A stretch of DNA of 64,000 nucleotides from Thiotrichaceae bacterium. GTDB lineage: Bacteria > Pseudomonadota > Gammaproteobacteria > Beggiatoales > Beggiatoaceae. The stretch covers positions 1 to 64,000 of the forward strand of contig JAQTYU010000017.1 of NCBI GenBank assembly GCA_028688145.1, given 5' to 3'. Under the pieces are notes generated by a model. It saw only the letters and a list, made by a program, of their open reading frames with translations, ran no database searches and was not told the origin of the DNA. The position numbers and the translations under genes are program-made. This document shows, piece after piece, positions 55,406 to 64,000 of this stretch (positions within the stretch are counted from its first letter, which is position 1; every line of letters begins with the position of its first letter).

Positions 55406-55523
55406 TAGGAGTTAGGCAGTTGAAACACTAATCCTTTTATTTAAAATGAGTTAGTATTGTGCATTGTACAATCATATTTCCATAAAAATAAAATAGTTAC
55501 AGATTAAACTGCGTAACTACTAA
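55406..55523. repeat. 118-bp MITE, type A, copy 3 (diverged)
   Basis: Left terminus TAGGAGTTAGGCAGTTGAA, right TAAACTGCGTAACTACTAA. The internal palindrome reads TATTGTGCATTGTACAAT; changes relative to copy 1 keep most pairing (one G-T pair). Length is identical to the other two copies. Confidence 0.85.
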
Positions 55524-55552
55524 ACTTTAAAAGATGAGAAAAACGCAAGCGT

Positions 55553-56013
55553 AGCTAAATAAAATAAGTCCTTATTCAAGCAGCCTAAACGATGCAGAGT
55601 GGGCTATCGCATCCTGTTCGATGCCATGCTTTACCAGCTCAAAAATGGCTGCAACTGGGCTGACCTTCCCAAAGACTTCCCACCCTATTCAAGCGTGTAC
55701 TGGCATTATAAATAATGGCGAGCTATCATCGATAAACTGATGTCGCGTTTACATGAAAGCCTCAGAGAGCACTCAAAAAAACGCTAAACGGACAAGCTTG
55801 ATTATGGTGGATTCCCAAGCGGTGAAGAATACCTGTCTCGCCAGTCTTCAAAACAAGGGCTTTTGTTTTTACAAAGCCCCCAGAAGTTTTACCCTGAAAT
55901 CAGGGATAAAATCCAATTTGAGTTATCGCCCAAATCCTCACTCAAACTGTGTTTTATCAGGCTTATCATTAAACAACTCGCTTTATTTTAAAAACTTCAA
56001 ATCGGTTCTATAC
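55553..56013 (+). pseudogene. IS5-family element with internal deletions
   Basis: Starts with codons for SPYSSSLNDAEWA, then joins directly to YRILFDAMLYQLKNGCNWAD: a deletion at GGGC repeats, beginning at the same site as in the 9.2-kb copy but ending elsewhere. A stop in the ATG-proximal frame, then MVDSQAVKNTCLASLQNKGF and FYKAP. A second deletion removes the core, and the remaining 3' end reaches the terminus ACTTCAAATCGGTTCTATA at about 55995-56013. No functional transposase. Confidence 0.8.
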
Positions 56014-56042
56014 GATGAAACTTGTTGACTATTCAAAGTGGA

Positions 56043-58187
56043 TTACGCACTACGCGCCACCCGCCCACTACTCAATGCCTGAATCACCGCGTCTTTCGGA
56101 CCATCTGCCACAATTTGCCCGTTGTCCACCACGATTAAACGATCTACCAAACTTAACAATGAGGTGCGGTGCGTAATTAACAATAAAGTTTTGCCTTCCA
56201 AATAGGGCAACAAGCGCGTTTTAAACTGCTCTTCGCTGCTATTATCCATCGCATTGCTCGGCTCATCCATCAATAAAATCGGGGGGTTATGCAACAAGGC
56301 CCGCGCCAACGCAATCGCTTGCCGTTGCCCACCCGACAAGCCTTCACCGCGCTCGCCAATTGGTAAATCAAAACCCAAAGGATGTTGGTTGACGAACTCG
56401 TCCACGCCCGCCAAATGTGCCGCCTGCACTAAAGCCGCATCATCCAGATACGGCGCACCCATCACAATATTTTCTTTGACCGTGCCATAAAATAACACGC
56501 TGTCCTGCGGCACATAACCCATATTGCGGCGCAAATCCGCAGGGTCGAGCTGACGGCTGTCGATGCCATCCAACAACACGCTGCCCTCACCCACTTGGTA
56601 CAAATTCAACAGCAATTTCGCAAGGCTACTTTTTCCTGAAGCCACGCGCCCAATAATCCCAACCCGTTCACCTGCTTGAATTTTAAAAGAAATATTTTGC
56701 AAAGTTTTCAGCGGTTGGGTGGGGTATTGAAACTGCACATTTTTGAATTCGACCGCGCCCTGCAATTCGGGACGGTGCACAAAATCCTGTCCTTCGGGAC
56801 GTTCCAAAGGCAAACTCATGATGTGATTGAGTGCCTTCAATGCCGCCCGCGATTGGTGATAACGCATCATCAAACCCGCAACCTGTCCCAAGGGAGCTAA
56901 GGCGCGTCCTGTCAAAATCGTGCTCGCAATCAATGCGCCCGTGCTCAATTCGCCCGCCTTGATTAAATACACCCCAAAAATTACGATGGCAATTGTCGCA
57001 ACCTGCTGTACTAAAAGTGTTAAATTCACCGCCAAGGCAGAAATCAAACGTGAGCGTAAACTGCTTTTTGCAATTTCCCCCAGCAATTGTTCCCAACGCC
57101 GTTGCAACACGCCTTCCGCTTGCAAAGTTTTAATATTTTCAATCGCAGCAAGGGCTTCCACTAACACCCCGTGCTTTTGGGCGCTGGCGCGAAAACTTTG
57201 TTCGACGGCTTTGCGCAAGGGAAATTGCAATGCAAAACTGATTAATAAAACCACGGGCACGGCAAAAATCGGCACAAATACCAAATTGCCGCCAATCGCC
57301 CAAATCACTAATAAAAATAGTAGCGTGAACGGTAAATCAACCACGGTGGTTAAAGTTGCCGAGGTGAAAAAATCCCGAAAGCTTTCAAATTCCAGCAAAT
57401 GATTGGCAAACGCGCCCACAGAACGCGGATGTGAGATTAAACGCGTGCCCATCACTTGTTCAAAAATCATGCTGGCTAAAATGATGTCGGATTTTTTGCC
57501 CGCGAGATCAATAAAATAACCGCGTAAGCTGCGCATCACAAATTCAAAGGCGAACACGATGCCCGCGCCAATTGCCAACACCCATAAAGTTTCCAGCGCG
57601 TGATTAGGCACGACGCGATCATAAACATTCATTACAAATAGCGGTGAGGCAAGGGCAAATACGTTGATTAACAATGAGGCGAGCAAGACTTCTAAATATA
57701 CATGCCAGGACTTTGCCAACGTGCCCCAAAACCAATTACGTGGGCGAGGAATTGCGCCCGCTTCGGAACGCGCATCAAAACGATAGGCTTGACGCACACA
57801 GAGCGCGTAACCCGTGTACTGTTCTTCCAGGCTTGTCACACTGATTTCAGCAAAGCCTTCACCACTTTCAGGCTGAATAATTTGCGCAGTAGTTGGCGTG
57901 GCGTATGCATTCAAAACGCAAGCTTGATTATCTTTGAGCAGTAATACCGCAGGGAGTTGTAATTTGGTGAGTTTTTCTAGCGGACGCTTAATCAGGCGCG
58001 CACTTAAACCTGCACGGGCGGCGGCGCGAATAAATAATTCTGGGGTTAAACCCTGCTCGGTCAGCGGTAAACCCGCATGTAAGGCTTCAGGGGAAAAAGG
58101 GCGGTGATGTAGCTTAGTTAAAATCACTAAACAGTATAGCAAGGGGTCATCAATACGCGGGGTTTCAAGCGGAATTGCAGTTGTCAT
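56043..58187 (-). CDS. Type I secretion ABC transporter (LapB/LssB type)
   Basis: 714 residues from the ATG at 58187. N-terminal C39-like domain without the catalytic Cys (about 10-135), then six membrane helices (about 150-430: LEVLLASLLINVFALASPLF, LLFLLVIWAIGGNLVFVPIF, VQQVATIAIVIFGVYLI). The ATPase domain has Walker A GRVASGKSS, LSGGQRQAIALARALL, Walker B LMDEPSNAMD and ITHRTS. It should export a large RTX or adhesin protein with an HlyD-type adaptor and TolC. Neither partner nor a substrate is in the window. The upstream extension through the tRNA-Ser gene is rejected. Confidence 0.93.
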   Translation of the reverse strand: MTTAIPLETPRIDDPLLYCLVILTKLHHRPFSPEALHAGLPLTEQGLTPELFIRAAARAGLSARLIKRPLEKLTKLQLPAVLLLKDNQACVLNAYATPTTAQIIQPESGEGFAEISVTSLEEQYTGYALCVRQAYRFDARSEAGAIPRPRNWFWGTLAKSWHVYLEVLLASLLINVFALASPLFVMNVYDRVVPNHALETLWVLAIGAGIVFAFEFVMRSLRGYFIDLAGKKSDIILASMIFEQVMGTRLISHPRSVGAFANHLLEFESFRDFFTSATLTTVVDLPFTLLFLLVIWAIGGNLVFVPIFAVPVVLLISFALQFPLRKAVEQSFRASAQKHGVLVEALAAIENIKTLQAEGVLQRRWEQLLGEIAKSSLRSRLISALAVNLTLLVQQVATIAIVIFGVYLIKAGELSTGALIASTILTGRALAPLGQVAGLMMRYHQSRAALKALNHIMSLPLERPEGQDFVHRPELQGAVEFKNVQFQYPTQPLKTLQNISFKIQAGERVGIIGRVASGKSSLAKLLLNLYQVGEGSVLLDGIDSRQLDPADLRRNMGYVPQDSVLFYGTVKENIVMGAPYLDDAALVQAAHLAGVDEFVNQHPLGFDLPIGERGEGLSGGQRQAIALARALLHNPPILLMDEPSNAMDNSSEEQFKTRLLPYLEGKTLLLITHRTSLLSLVDRLIVVDNGQIVADGPKDAVIQALSSGRVARSA

Positions 58188-58261
58188 GGGATTGCACGCA
58201 GCGAAAATCATGCAAGATAGCTTAGAATAAGCAGGACAGACACGCAAGGAAAGAATAAGGC

Positions 58262-58351
58262 TGGCGGAGAGGGCGGGATTCGAACCCGCGTGGGGTTTCC
58301 CCCCAACCGATTTCGAGTCGGTGCCGTTATGACCGCTTCGAGTACCTCTCC
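58262..58351 (-). tRNA. tRNA-Ser(CGA)
   Basis: 90 bases including encoded CCA. Acceptor GGAGAGG/CCTCTCC, discriminator G, anticodon stem ACCGA/TCGGT with loop CTCGAAA (anticodon CGA), long variable arm TTGGGGGGAAACCCCAC, T-arm GCGGG-TTCGAAT-CCCGC. Reads UCG codons. Confidence 0.95.
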
Positions 58352-58422
58352 GTGTCGAATGCGGCATAATATAACATTGCTAACACGTTTTTAACAGCCT
58401 TTAATCAGAGAACCCGCCCACC

Positions 58423-59841
58423 GTGCTGACTTATATCATTGCAATTCCTGCGCTTTGGGCAGCTTATTTAGCCTTTGTTTATTCCCCACAACGCGCTTTT
58501 CTCACTGCGTATATTCCCATTTTATTATTGTTACCTGATTATTATTACTGGGTGTTGCCCGTGTTACCTGACCCCAGTTTCAATCAGGCGGTGATCATGG
58601 CAATTTTTGGGGTGTGGCTGATGCGGGGTCGTCCGCATTGGAAATCCAGCTCTACAGATTACTTGGTCTATGGCTATTGTATTTCAACGACTTATTCTGA
58701 ATACAGCAATGCGGGTTTTGATGAGGCGTTAAACATAGGATTTGATGCAGTGGCTTCAATTCTCGTGCCCTACATCATGGCAAAAGCTTTGATTGAACCC
58801 TGTGGTTTGCGCTTTGAATTTGCCAAAAGCGTGGTGTGGTCTTTGTTCATTATCTCTGTGCTTTCTGTGTATCAATTTTTCAGCGGCGCACCCGAAACCC
58901 TGTGGCAAATTGTCCTAGCTCCGTTTTTTCCCGGACAAGGCTGGCAATGGGTGACTAGCTTTCGCTGGGGTTTAGCGCGAGTTTCAGGTCCTTATGGACA
59001 TGCGATTTTAGCGGGCATCATCATGGTCGTGGGCTACCGCATTCAACGCTGGCTACATTGGAGCGGTGCTTGGAAGGAACGCATTAAATGGATTGCATGG
59101 ATTCCGCTGAAAACTGACACCATACTCAGCATTGGCTTATTTGCGGGCGCATTCATGACCTTGGTGCGCGGGCCTTTAATTGGTGGGGTGTTTGGGGCAA
59201 TTATCGTGATGATTGGACGCTCTAAACAACGCTGGCTGATTTTATATCTCACCATCGCTGCTGTCATTATCATCGGCATTCCCTTCATGAATTGGTTTAT
59301 TGGTTATGCCTCCGTCGGGCGCGAGGCGGCGGCGACGGAATCACAAGAAACCATTGCCTATCGTTGGGAGTTAATCGGAACTTATCTTAACGATGGCATG
59401 GCGCGGATGTGGTTTGGTTGGGGGCGTAATGGTTGGCCGAGAAATCCTTATCAGCCTTCAATTGATAATTTTTATCTACTGTTATTTTTAATGCACGGTT
59501 TGATCAGCATTCTGTTTTTGTTGGCGATTATTTTAGGCATGATGCTGCGCTTGTTTATTCATGACATGTTGCGCCCCGTGGCAAAACCTAAAGGCAGTGC
59601 TTTAGGATTTACCCTGATGGGTTTGTATATTGTGTTTGGGTGGTCGATTGCGACCGTATACATGGGTGAACAAACCATTCCCTTGCTATTTTTATTGGTG
59701 GGTTGGAGTGAAGGCTATTTAATGTATTCCAAACAAGAACATTTACTTTATCCAGAGCAATTTGGAGGGACAGAGATAAACCTTGAAAATAATACGCCTA
59801 GTTCTCCAAGTCGTTTTAAATTCAAGCGTTATTTAGAATAA
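58423..59841 (+). CDS. O-antigen ligase/polymerase-like membrane protein
   Basis: 472 residues, about eleven to twelve membrane helices. The start codon is GTG at 58423. A large periplasmic loop precedes FGWGRNGWPRNP, and the segment ARVSGPYGHAILAGIIMVVG with RGPLIGGVFGAIIVM fits the Wzy_C/O-antigen ligase family (RG in a helix end; Arg and His catalytic in WaaL/Wzy). Probably polymerises or ligates a surface glycan. A Wzx-like flippase follows 100 bp downstream. Confidence 0.82.
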   Translation: MLTYIIAIPALWAAYLAFVYSPQRAFLTAYIPILLLLPDYYYWVLPVLPDPSFNQAVIMAIFGVWLMRGRPHWKSSSTDYLVYGYCISTTYSEYSNAGFDEALNIGFDAVASILVPYIMAKALIEPCGLRFEFAKSVVWSLFIISVLSVYQFFSGAPETLWQIVLAPFFPGQGWQWVTSFRWGLARVSGPYGHAILAGIIMVVGYRIQRWLHWSGAWKERIKWIAWIPLKTDTILSIGLFAGAFMTLVRGPLIGGVFGAIIVMIGRSKQRWLILYLTIAAVIIIGIPFMNWFIGYASVGREAAATESQETIAYRWELIGTYLNDGMARMWFGWGRNGWPRNPYQPSIDNFYLLLFLMHGLISILFLLAIILGMMLRLFIHDMLRPVAKPKGSALGFTLMGLYIVFGWSIATVYMGEQTIPLLFLLVGWSEGYLMYSKQEHLLYPEQFGGTEINLENNTPSSPSRFKFKRYLE

Positions 59842-59940
59842 AAAAACAGTTTTAAGAAAGTGGTTTTTAAAAACGTTTGCATGGATAGCTTGTTTTAAGC
59901 ACAATTCTCACATTCTCTTTAAAATCGTGTTGGCTCAAAT

Positions 59941-61560
59941 ATGGAAAAATCTCCTATATCCCCAAATTCTAGAATAGAAAGCCGAGAAATGCGGAATTTG
60001 GTCGTGAAAAATATGGTTATTGCCGTGTTGGCAAAACTATTTTATTTAGGTTCACGTTTATTTTTACCTCCTATCACCCTTGCCTATGTCAGTTTGGAAG
60101 AATACGGTATTTGGGCAGTTTGCTTTATTTTAATTGGTTATTTAGGCATGGGGGCGTTCGGCGTTTCTAATGTTTATATCCGTTACATTGCCGAATACCA
60201 CGCCAACCATCAAATTCAACGTATTAATGGTCTAATGTCCACAGGCATTGTTTTTGTATCTGGTATTTGTGTCGTGTTAATGGTGGCATTATGGTTCATC
60301 TTGCCTGACTTGATTTCTGGAGCTTTCCACATTTCTCCTCATCTCCAGCACACGGCATTTTATTTAATTTACGGGGCTGCCAGTATTTTCATACTGGAGT
60401 TAGTGATGGGGGCATTTATTTATCTTTTGGAAGGTTTACAACGTTTTGCAGTCACTTCCTTGGCTTTTACCATAGCATCCTTACTCGAAACTTGTTTAGC
60501 CATTCTGTTATTGTTTTTAGGCGTGGGCATTTATTCTTTGTTGTATGCGTTTATCGCCCGTTATATTTTTTATATTACTGCCTGTGTTCGTGCCAGTTAT
60601 CGCGAATTACCAGGACTTTCGGTGAATATAAACAACTTTAGTACCCGTTATTTACCCTTATTTTTAAAGTTTGGCGCAATTGCTCAAGCAATGGGCTTTT
60701 TATCAATTTTTGTTCAATCCTTAGAAAAATTAATCGCTAGCGTAACTTTGGGAGTCGTCGCCACAGGTTTATTAGATGTCGGCTCAAAATTAGCCACCAC
60801 CGCCACCACCATTCCTGCCGCAATGACCAGTGCGTTTCTACCCGCCAGTTCTTATTTACACACCCAAAACCGCAAAGAAGAGTTGAGCGATATGTATTTA
60901 CAAGGCTCACGCTCCATGAATTTAATCACAGGATTATTAATGGGTTTTTTGGTCGCTTTTGCCCATCAAATCATGATGCTGTGGTTAGGAAATGATCCAA
61001 AATATTTAATTGCAGTCCAAATTATGATGTTATTCACGCTGCCCCAACAAACCCATATTTTAACGGGTTTAGGTTCTGCGATTTTTTACGGCATTGAAAA
61101 GCCAATTCTAACCTTGTCTTATCCCTTGCTTAGAATTGGATTATTGTTGCCCTTTGGGGTGTTGTATGGGCTTGAGTTAATCGAACTAACTTTGTTGAAC
61201 TTGGTGGCGGCGGTGACTTTTACCACGATTATCAGCGCGTTAATTTATCTGGCACAAATTAATCGTTATATGGAGGTGTCGCAACTGAAGTTTATCTGGA
61301 CAGTGTTACTTCCCGGTGCATTCCCTTATTTCTCTGGTTTTATCAGTCTTTGGATATTGAATGCACTGTGGTCAACTCCCGTGGTAGATCGTTTTTCGGC
61401 ATTTTCATTTTTAAGTGCGGGCGGTCTTTTATACGTATTGACCACGCTCCCTGGGATTTATTGGGGCATTTATGACTCTCATGAGCGCGCTGAATTACGG
61501 GTATTGATTTTGCGGGGCTTGATGTTTATCGGGAAATTTATTCCTACGTTGCGGCGTTGA
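59941..61560 (+). CDS. Wzx-like polysaccharide flippase
   Basis: 539 residues with about twelve to fourteen membrane helices. MVIAVLAKLFYLGSRLFLPP, LEEYGIWAVCFILIGYLGMG, and VSNVYIRYIAEYHANHQ resemble the Polysacc_synt MATE-like superfamily (Wzx/MurJ). It should flip undecaprenyl-linked sugar repeats across the inner membrane. Same strand as the O-antigen polymerase-like gene and probably co-transcribed. No glycosyltransferase is in the window. Confidence 0.85.
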   Translation: MEKSPISPNSRIESREMRNLVVKNMVIAVLAKLFYLGSRLFLPPITLAYVSLEEYGIWAVCFILIGYLGMGAFGVSNVYIRYIAEYHANHQIQRINGLMSTGIVFVSGICVVLMVALWFILPDLISGAFHISPHLQHTAFYLIYGAASIFILELVMGAFIYLLEGLQRFAVTSLAFTIASLLETCLAILLLFLGVGIYSLLYAFIARYIFYITACVRASYRELPGLSVNINNFSTRYLPLFLKFGAIAQAMGFLSIFVQSLEKLIASVTLGVVATGLLDVGSKLATTATTIPAAMTSAFLPASSYLHTQNRKEELSDMYLQGSRSMNLITGLLMGFLVAFAHQIMMLWLGNDPKYLIAVQIMMLFTLPQQTHILTGLGSAIFYGIEKPILTLSYPLLRIGLLLPFGVLYGLELIELTLLNLVAAVTFTTIISALIYLAQINRYMEVSQLKFIWTVLLPGAFPYFSGFISLWILNALWSTPVVDRFSAFSFLSAGGLLYVLTTLPGIYWGIYDSHERAELRVLILRGLMFIGKFIPTLRR

Positions 61561-61574
61561 TAAATTCCAGAAAA

Positions 61575-61675
61575 GTGTAGCCCGCATGGAGCATCGCGGA
61601 ATGCGGGAAGATTTTTAAATCATCGCCTAAATTCCTCGCATTTCGCGATGCTCCATACGGGCTACAAACTACAAA
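61575..61675. repeat. GTAGCCCG palindromic repeat
   Basis: GTAGCCCGCATGGAGCATCG with CGGAATGCGGGAAG is inverted at CCTCGCATTTCGCGATGCTC and CATACGGGCTAC. Long stem-loop between two convergent genes; relatives at 15.71 and 9.80 kb. Confidence 0.8.
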
Positions 61676-61688
61676 CTTAATTTGAATT

Positions 61689-64000
61689 TTATGCCTTGCC
61701 GCCACTCAATTTAACCCGCAGCGCATCAATAAAGGTAAACACCACAGGCACAATCAACAAACTCAACGCGGTTGAAGTGATTAAGCCGCCAATCACCGCA
61801 ATGGCCATCGGTTGGCGAAAACTCGGATCACCGCCCAAACCCAAAGCCAAGGGCAACATTCCCGCCACCATTGCCACCGTAGTCATCATGATAGGACGGG
61901 CGCGTTTACGACAAGCATCAATCAGCGCGTCAGTTTGTGACATGCCATGTTCTTTAATGCCCATCACCGCAAAATCCACCAGCAGAATTGAGTTTTTCGT
62001 CACAATCCCAAGCAGCATCACCAAACCGATTAACACGGGCAAGCCTAATTCCCCATGTGCACTGACCAGTAACGCGACAAACGCGCCGCCAATCGACAAG
62101 GGCACAGCGGATAAAATCGTAATCGGCAAAAACCAATCTTTAAACAACAGCACCAACACGCAGTAAACACATAAAATGCCTGTGAATAATGCCATGGCAA
62201 AGCCTGTGAATAATTCGAGCATCACTTCCGCATCACCCGACTCGATGAAACGCACAGAAGAGGGCATGGTTTGCACGCTGGGTAAAGTTTTTGTGGCTTG
62301 CAACGCCGCACTCAAAGAATAGCCGCCTAAATCAGTGGTTAAAGTCACGCGGCGTTCTCGGTCGTAACGGTCGATTTGTGAAGGTCCACTGCTGATAAAC
62401 ACTTCAGCAATACTTTCCAGAGGTACTAGCCCATTTTTCCCTGGCACGCGCAAATTGGAAACCGCTTGAATATCTTGGCGCACGCTGTCAGGCATTTGCA
62501 CCCGAATATCAATCTGACGTTTGTCCAAATTCAACTTCGCAAGCGCAGCATCAAAATCTCCACTCAAGGCAATGCGTAAAGTTTCCCCAATCGCTTCCGT
62601 GGTCACGCCACGTTCCGCTGCAAGACTGGCATTCGGGCGCACGGTAATTTCCCCGCGCTCTAAACTGGCGGTTGAAGTGACGTTGCCCAAATAACCCAAG
62701 CCACGAATATCATGCTCTAAAGCTTGGGCGCTGACTTTTAAAGCGGCGGCATCGGGGCTGGCTAAAATAATCGTCATTTTTTCCCCCGGTCCACCCCCGC
62801 CCAAAGAAAAGCGTGCCCCCGCAACTTTTTGCAATCGGGTGCGTAACTTATTTTCAATCACTTGTTGTTTCGGGCGCGTGCCGCGTGGACTCATAATCAC
62901 CATAATCGAAGCTTTGCGCACTTCGCCCGCCGTGGTGGGGGATTTACCCGCTTGTTGTGCCGCGCCTGCTGTGACAAACACGGTTCGTACGCCTTCCGTG
63001 CCCACGATGGCTTTACGGGCTTCTTCGGCAATCGCTAAAGTGGTGTTCAAGCGCGTGCTTGGCGGCAATTCCATACTAATTGTGGTGAAACCTTCGTCTG
63101 AGGCAGGAATAAAACCTATGGGCAACAGCGGCACTAAAGCCAAGGAACCGATAAAAAACGCAATCCCCATGAACAAAGTAAATTTGCGATAGTGCAAACA
63201 CCAAGCCGCCAGTCGCAAATAAGCCCGCATCAGCCAGCCTTCTTTTTCTTCATGCGGACTGACTTTCACTAAAGCGACTGCCATCATTGGGGTGATTAAA
63301 CGTGCAACTAATAAAGAAACTAAGACCGCAATCACCAGCGTCCAGCCAAATTGTTTGAATATCATGCCGGGGATGCCGCTCATTAACGCTGTGGGCAAAA
63401 ATACCACCACTAAAGTTGCGGTGGTTGCAATCACTGCCAAAGCAATTTCATTGACTGCGTCAATCGTGGCTTGTCGCGCGGTTTTACCCAAACGTAAATG
63501 CCGGGCGATATTTTCAACTTCGACAATCGCATCATCCACCAAAATCCCTACCACCACTGCCAAGGCAAGCAAGGTAATGGTATTTAAGGAATAATTTGCC
63601 CATGCCATAAACGCAAAGGTCGGAATAATCGACAAGGGCAAAGCCACTGCGCCTATTAACATGGCACGGGTATCGCGTAAAAATAGCCAAATCACCAGCA
63701 CTGCTAAAATCGCGCCTTCGTACAACATTTCCATCGAGCCTTCGTATTGCTCATTGGTTTTGGCGACGCTGGAACGAATTAATTGCACCCGTAAATCAGG
63801 ATTACTGGCTTGTAATTTTGCCAATACCTGCACCGCGCCTTGGGCAATGCGACCTTCATCAAAACCCCGCGACCGTGACACTTGAAAACCCACGGCGGGT
63901 TTGCCGTCTAAGAGTGCGCCTTGCGAAGGCTCGGTGATAGTATCTTTCACAGTGGCAATTTGATCCAAACGCACGGAACGCCCATTCGCCAAAGCAATCG
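61689..64000 (-). CDS. RND efflux transporter, C-terminal part (5' end beyond window)
   Basis: About 770 residues visible; the frame stays open to the edge (AIALANGRSVRLDQIA), so the true start lies outside. Motifs: FLRDTRAMLIGAVALPLSII (TM2-3), VVVGILVDDAIVEVENIARH with proton-relay aspartates, large periplasmic loop, then second repeat FAMALFTGILCVYCVLVLLF, LGIVTKNSILLVDFAV and RARPIMMTTVAMVAGMLPLA. HAE-type tripartite efflux pump with a membrane-fusion partner presumably upstream. A TTG at 63992 is not a start. Confidence 0.93.
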   Translation of the reverse strand, partial: IALANGRSVRLDQIATVKDTITEPSQGALLDGKPAVGFQVSRSRGFDEGRIAQGAVQVLAKLQASNPDLRVQLIRSSVAKTNEQYEGSMEMLYEGAILAVLVIWLFLRDTRAMLIGAVALPLSIIPTFAFMAWANYSLNTITLLALAVVVGILVDDAIVEVENIARHLRLGKTARQATIDAVNEIALAVIATTATLVVVFLPTALMSGIPGMIFKQFGWTLVIAVLVSLLVARLITPMMAVALVKVSPHEEKEGWLMRAYLRLAAWCLHYRKFTLFMGIAFFIGSLALVPLLPIGFIPASDEGFTTISMELPPSTRLNTTLAIAEEARKAIVGTEGVRTVFVTAGAAQQAGKSPTTAGEVRKASIMVIMSPRGTRPKQQVIENKLRTRLQKVAGARFSLGGGGPGEKMTIILASPDAAALKVSAQALEHDIRGLGYLGNVTSTASLERGEITVRPNASLAAERGVTTEAIGETLRIALSGDFDAALAKLNLDKRQIDIRVQMPDSVRQDIQAVSNLRVPGKNGLVPLESIAEVFISSGPSQIDRYDRERRVTLTTDLGGYSLSAALQATKTLPSVQTMPSSVRFIESGDAEVMLELFTGFAMALFTGILCVYCVLVLLFKDWFLPITILSAVPLSIGGAFVALLVSAHGELGLPVLIGLVMLLGIVTKNSILLVDFAVMGIKEHGMSQTDALIDACRKRARPIMMTTVAMVAGMLPLALGLGGDPSFRQPMAIAVIGGLITSTALSLLIVPVVFTFIDALRVKLSGGKA

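Noticed and set aside
58188-58367. Upstream extension of the type I secretion transporter
   Set aside because: It would translate through tRNA-Ser; homology begins after the ATG at 58187.

Overview
The window looks like the chromosome of an AT-leaning gammaproteobacterium. Gene order supports this: ruvC-ruvA beside yebC, rpsU-yqeY-dnaG-rpoD, ybgC-tolQRAB, divergent ybbA/tesA, cysDN divergent from cysB, a stand-alone iscX, and a PilT with the classic AIRNLIRE motif. Sulfate-activation genes, tandem pilus-retraction ATPases and a very heavy load of small mobile repeats would fit the filamentous sulfur bacteria (Beggiatoa/Thiothrix group). That placement is inference, not proof.

Layout: 0-2.7 kb holds a truncated ISAs1-type transposase, a YqeG-like HAD phosphatase, a membrane-anchored Mrr-like nuclease, MITEs and two CRISPR-like repeats. 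2.8-6.6 kb encodes three tandem PilT/PilU-family ATPases, followed by a DUF2799 lipoprotein, tRNA-Pro and a membrane adenylate cyclase. A chimeric IS5/IS982 relic and a GspG-like protein lie at 9.1-10.4 kb. ruvB-ybgC-tolQRAB (without pal) fills 10.5-15.6 kb. Two PstS paralogues, tRNA-Gly, a REC-histidine kinase, an RpfE-like protein, ybbA/tesA, a LysM lipoprotein and cytochrome b561 follow to 23.6 kb. The pyruvate dehydrogenase genes aceF and aceE (23.7-27.7 kb, minus) are separated from a lipoyl-bearing lpd (31.8-33.6 kb, plus) by MITE/IS debris, glmS and a DUF2165 protein.

34-38.5 kb carries cysN, cysD, cysB, iscX and ppa. Then come a Met/His-rich exported protein, sodB, a thiolase, gltA, a modA remnant, ruvA, ruvC and yebC. 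A 1119-residue secreted beta-helix protein sits at 47-50.4 kb and the macromolecular-synthesis operon at 50.6-55.2 kb. The end of the window holds a type I secretion ABC transporter, tRNA-Ser, Wzy/O-antigen-ligase-like and Wzx-like proteins, and the 3' part of an RND efflux gene that runs off the edge.

Functional links: pyruvate dehydrogenase feeds acetyl-CoA to citrate synthase and the thiolase. CysD and CysN make APS and pyrophosphate, and Ppa removes the pyrophosphate. RuvA, RuvB and RuvC form the Holliday-junction machine but lie at two loci. TolQRAB energises the envelope. The pilus ATPases with a nearby adenylate cyclase suggest cAMP-linked twitching. The Wzx/Wzy-like pair and the beta-helix protein suggest exopolysaccharide handling.

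The most unusual layer is the repeat fraction. 118-bp and related MITEs have termini identical or nearly identical to the end of a resident IS701-like relic. There are IS5 copies with different internal deletions, orphan CRISPR-like repeats with base changes that preserve their stems, several families of perfect palindromes, and two short unlisted ORFs in gene-poor gaps. All database comparisons are from memory of the families; no search was run.
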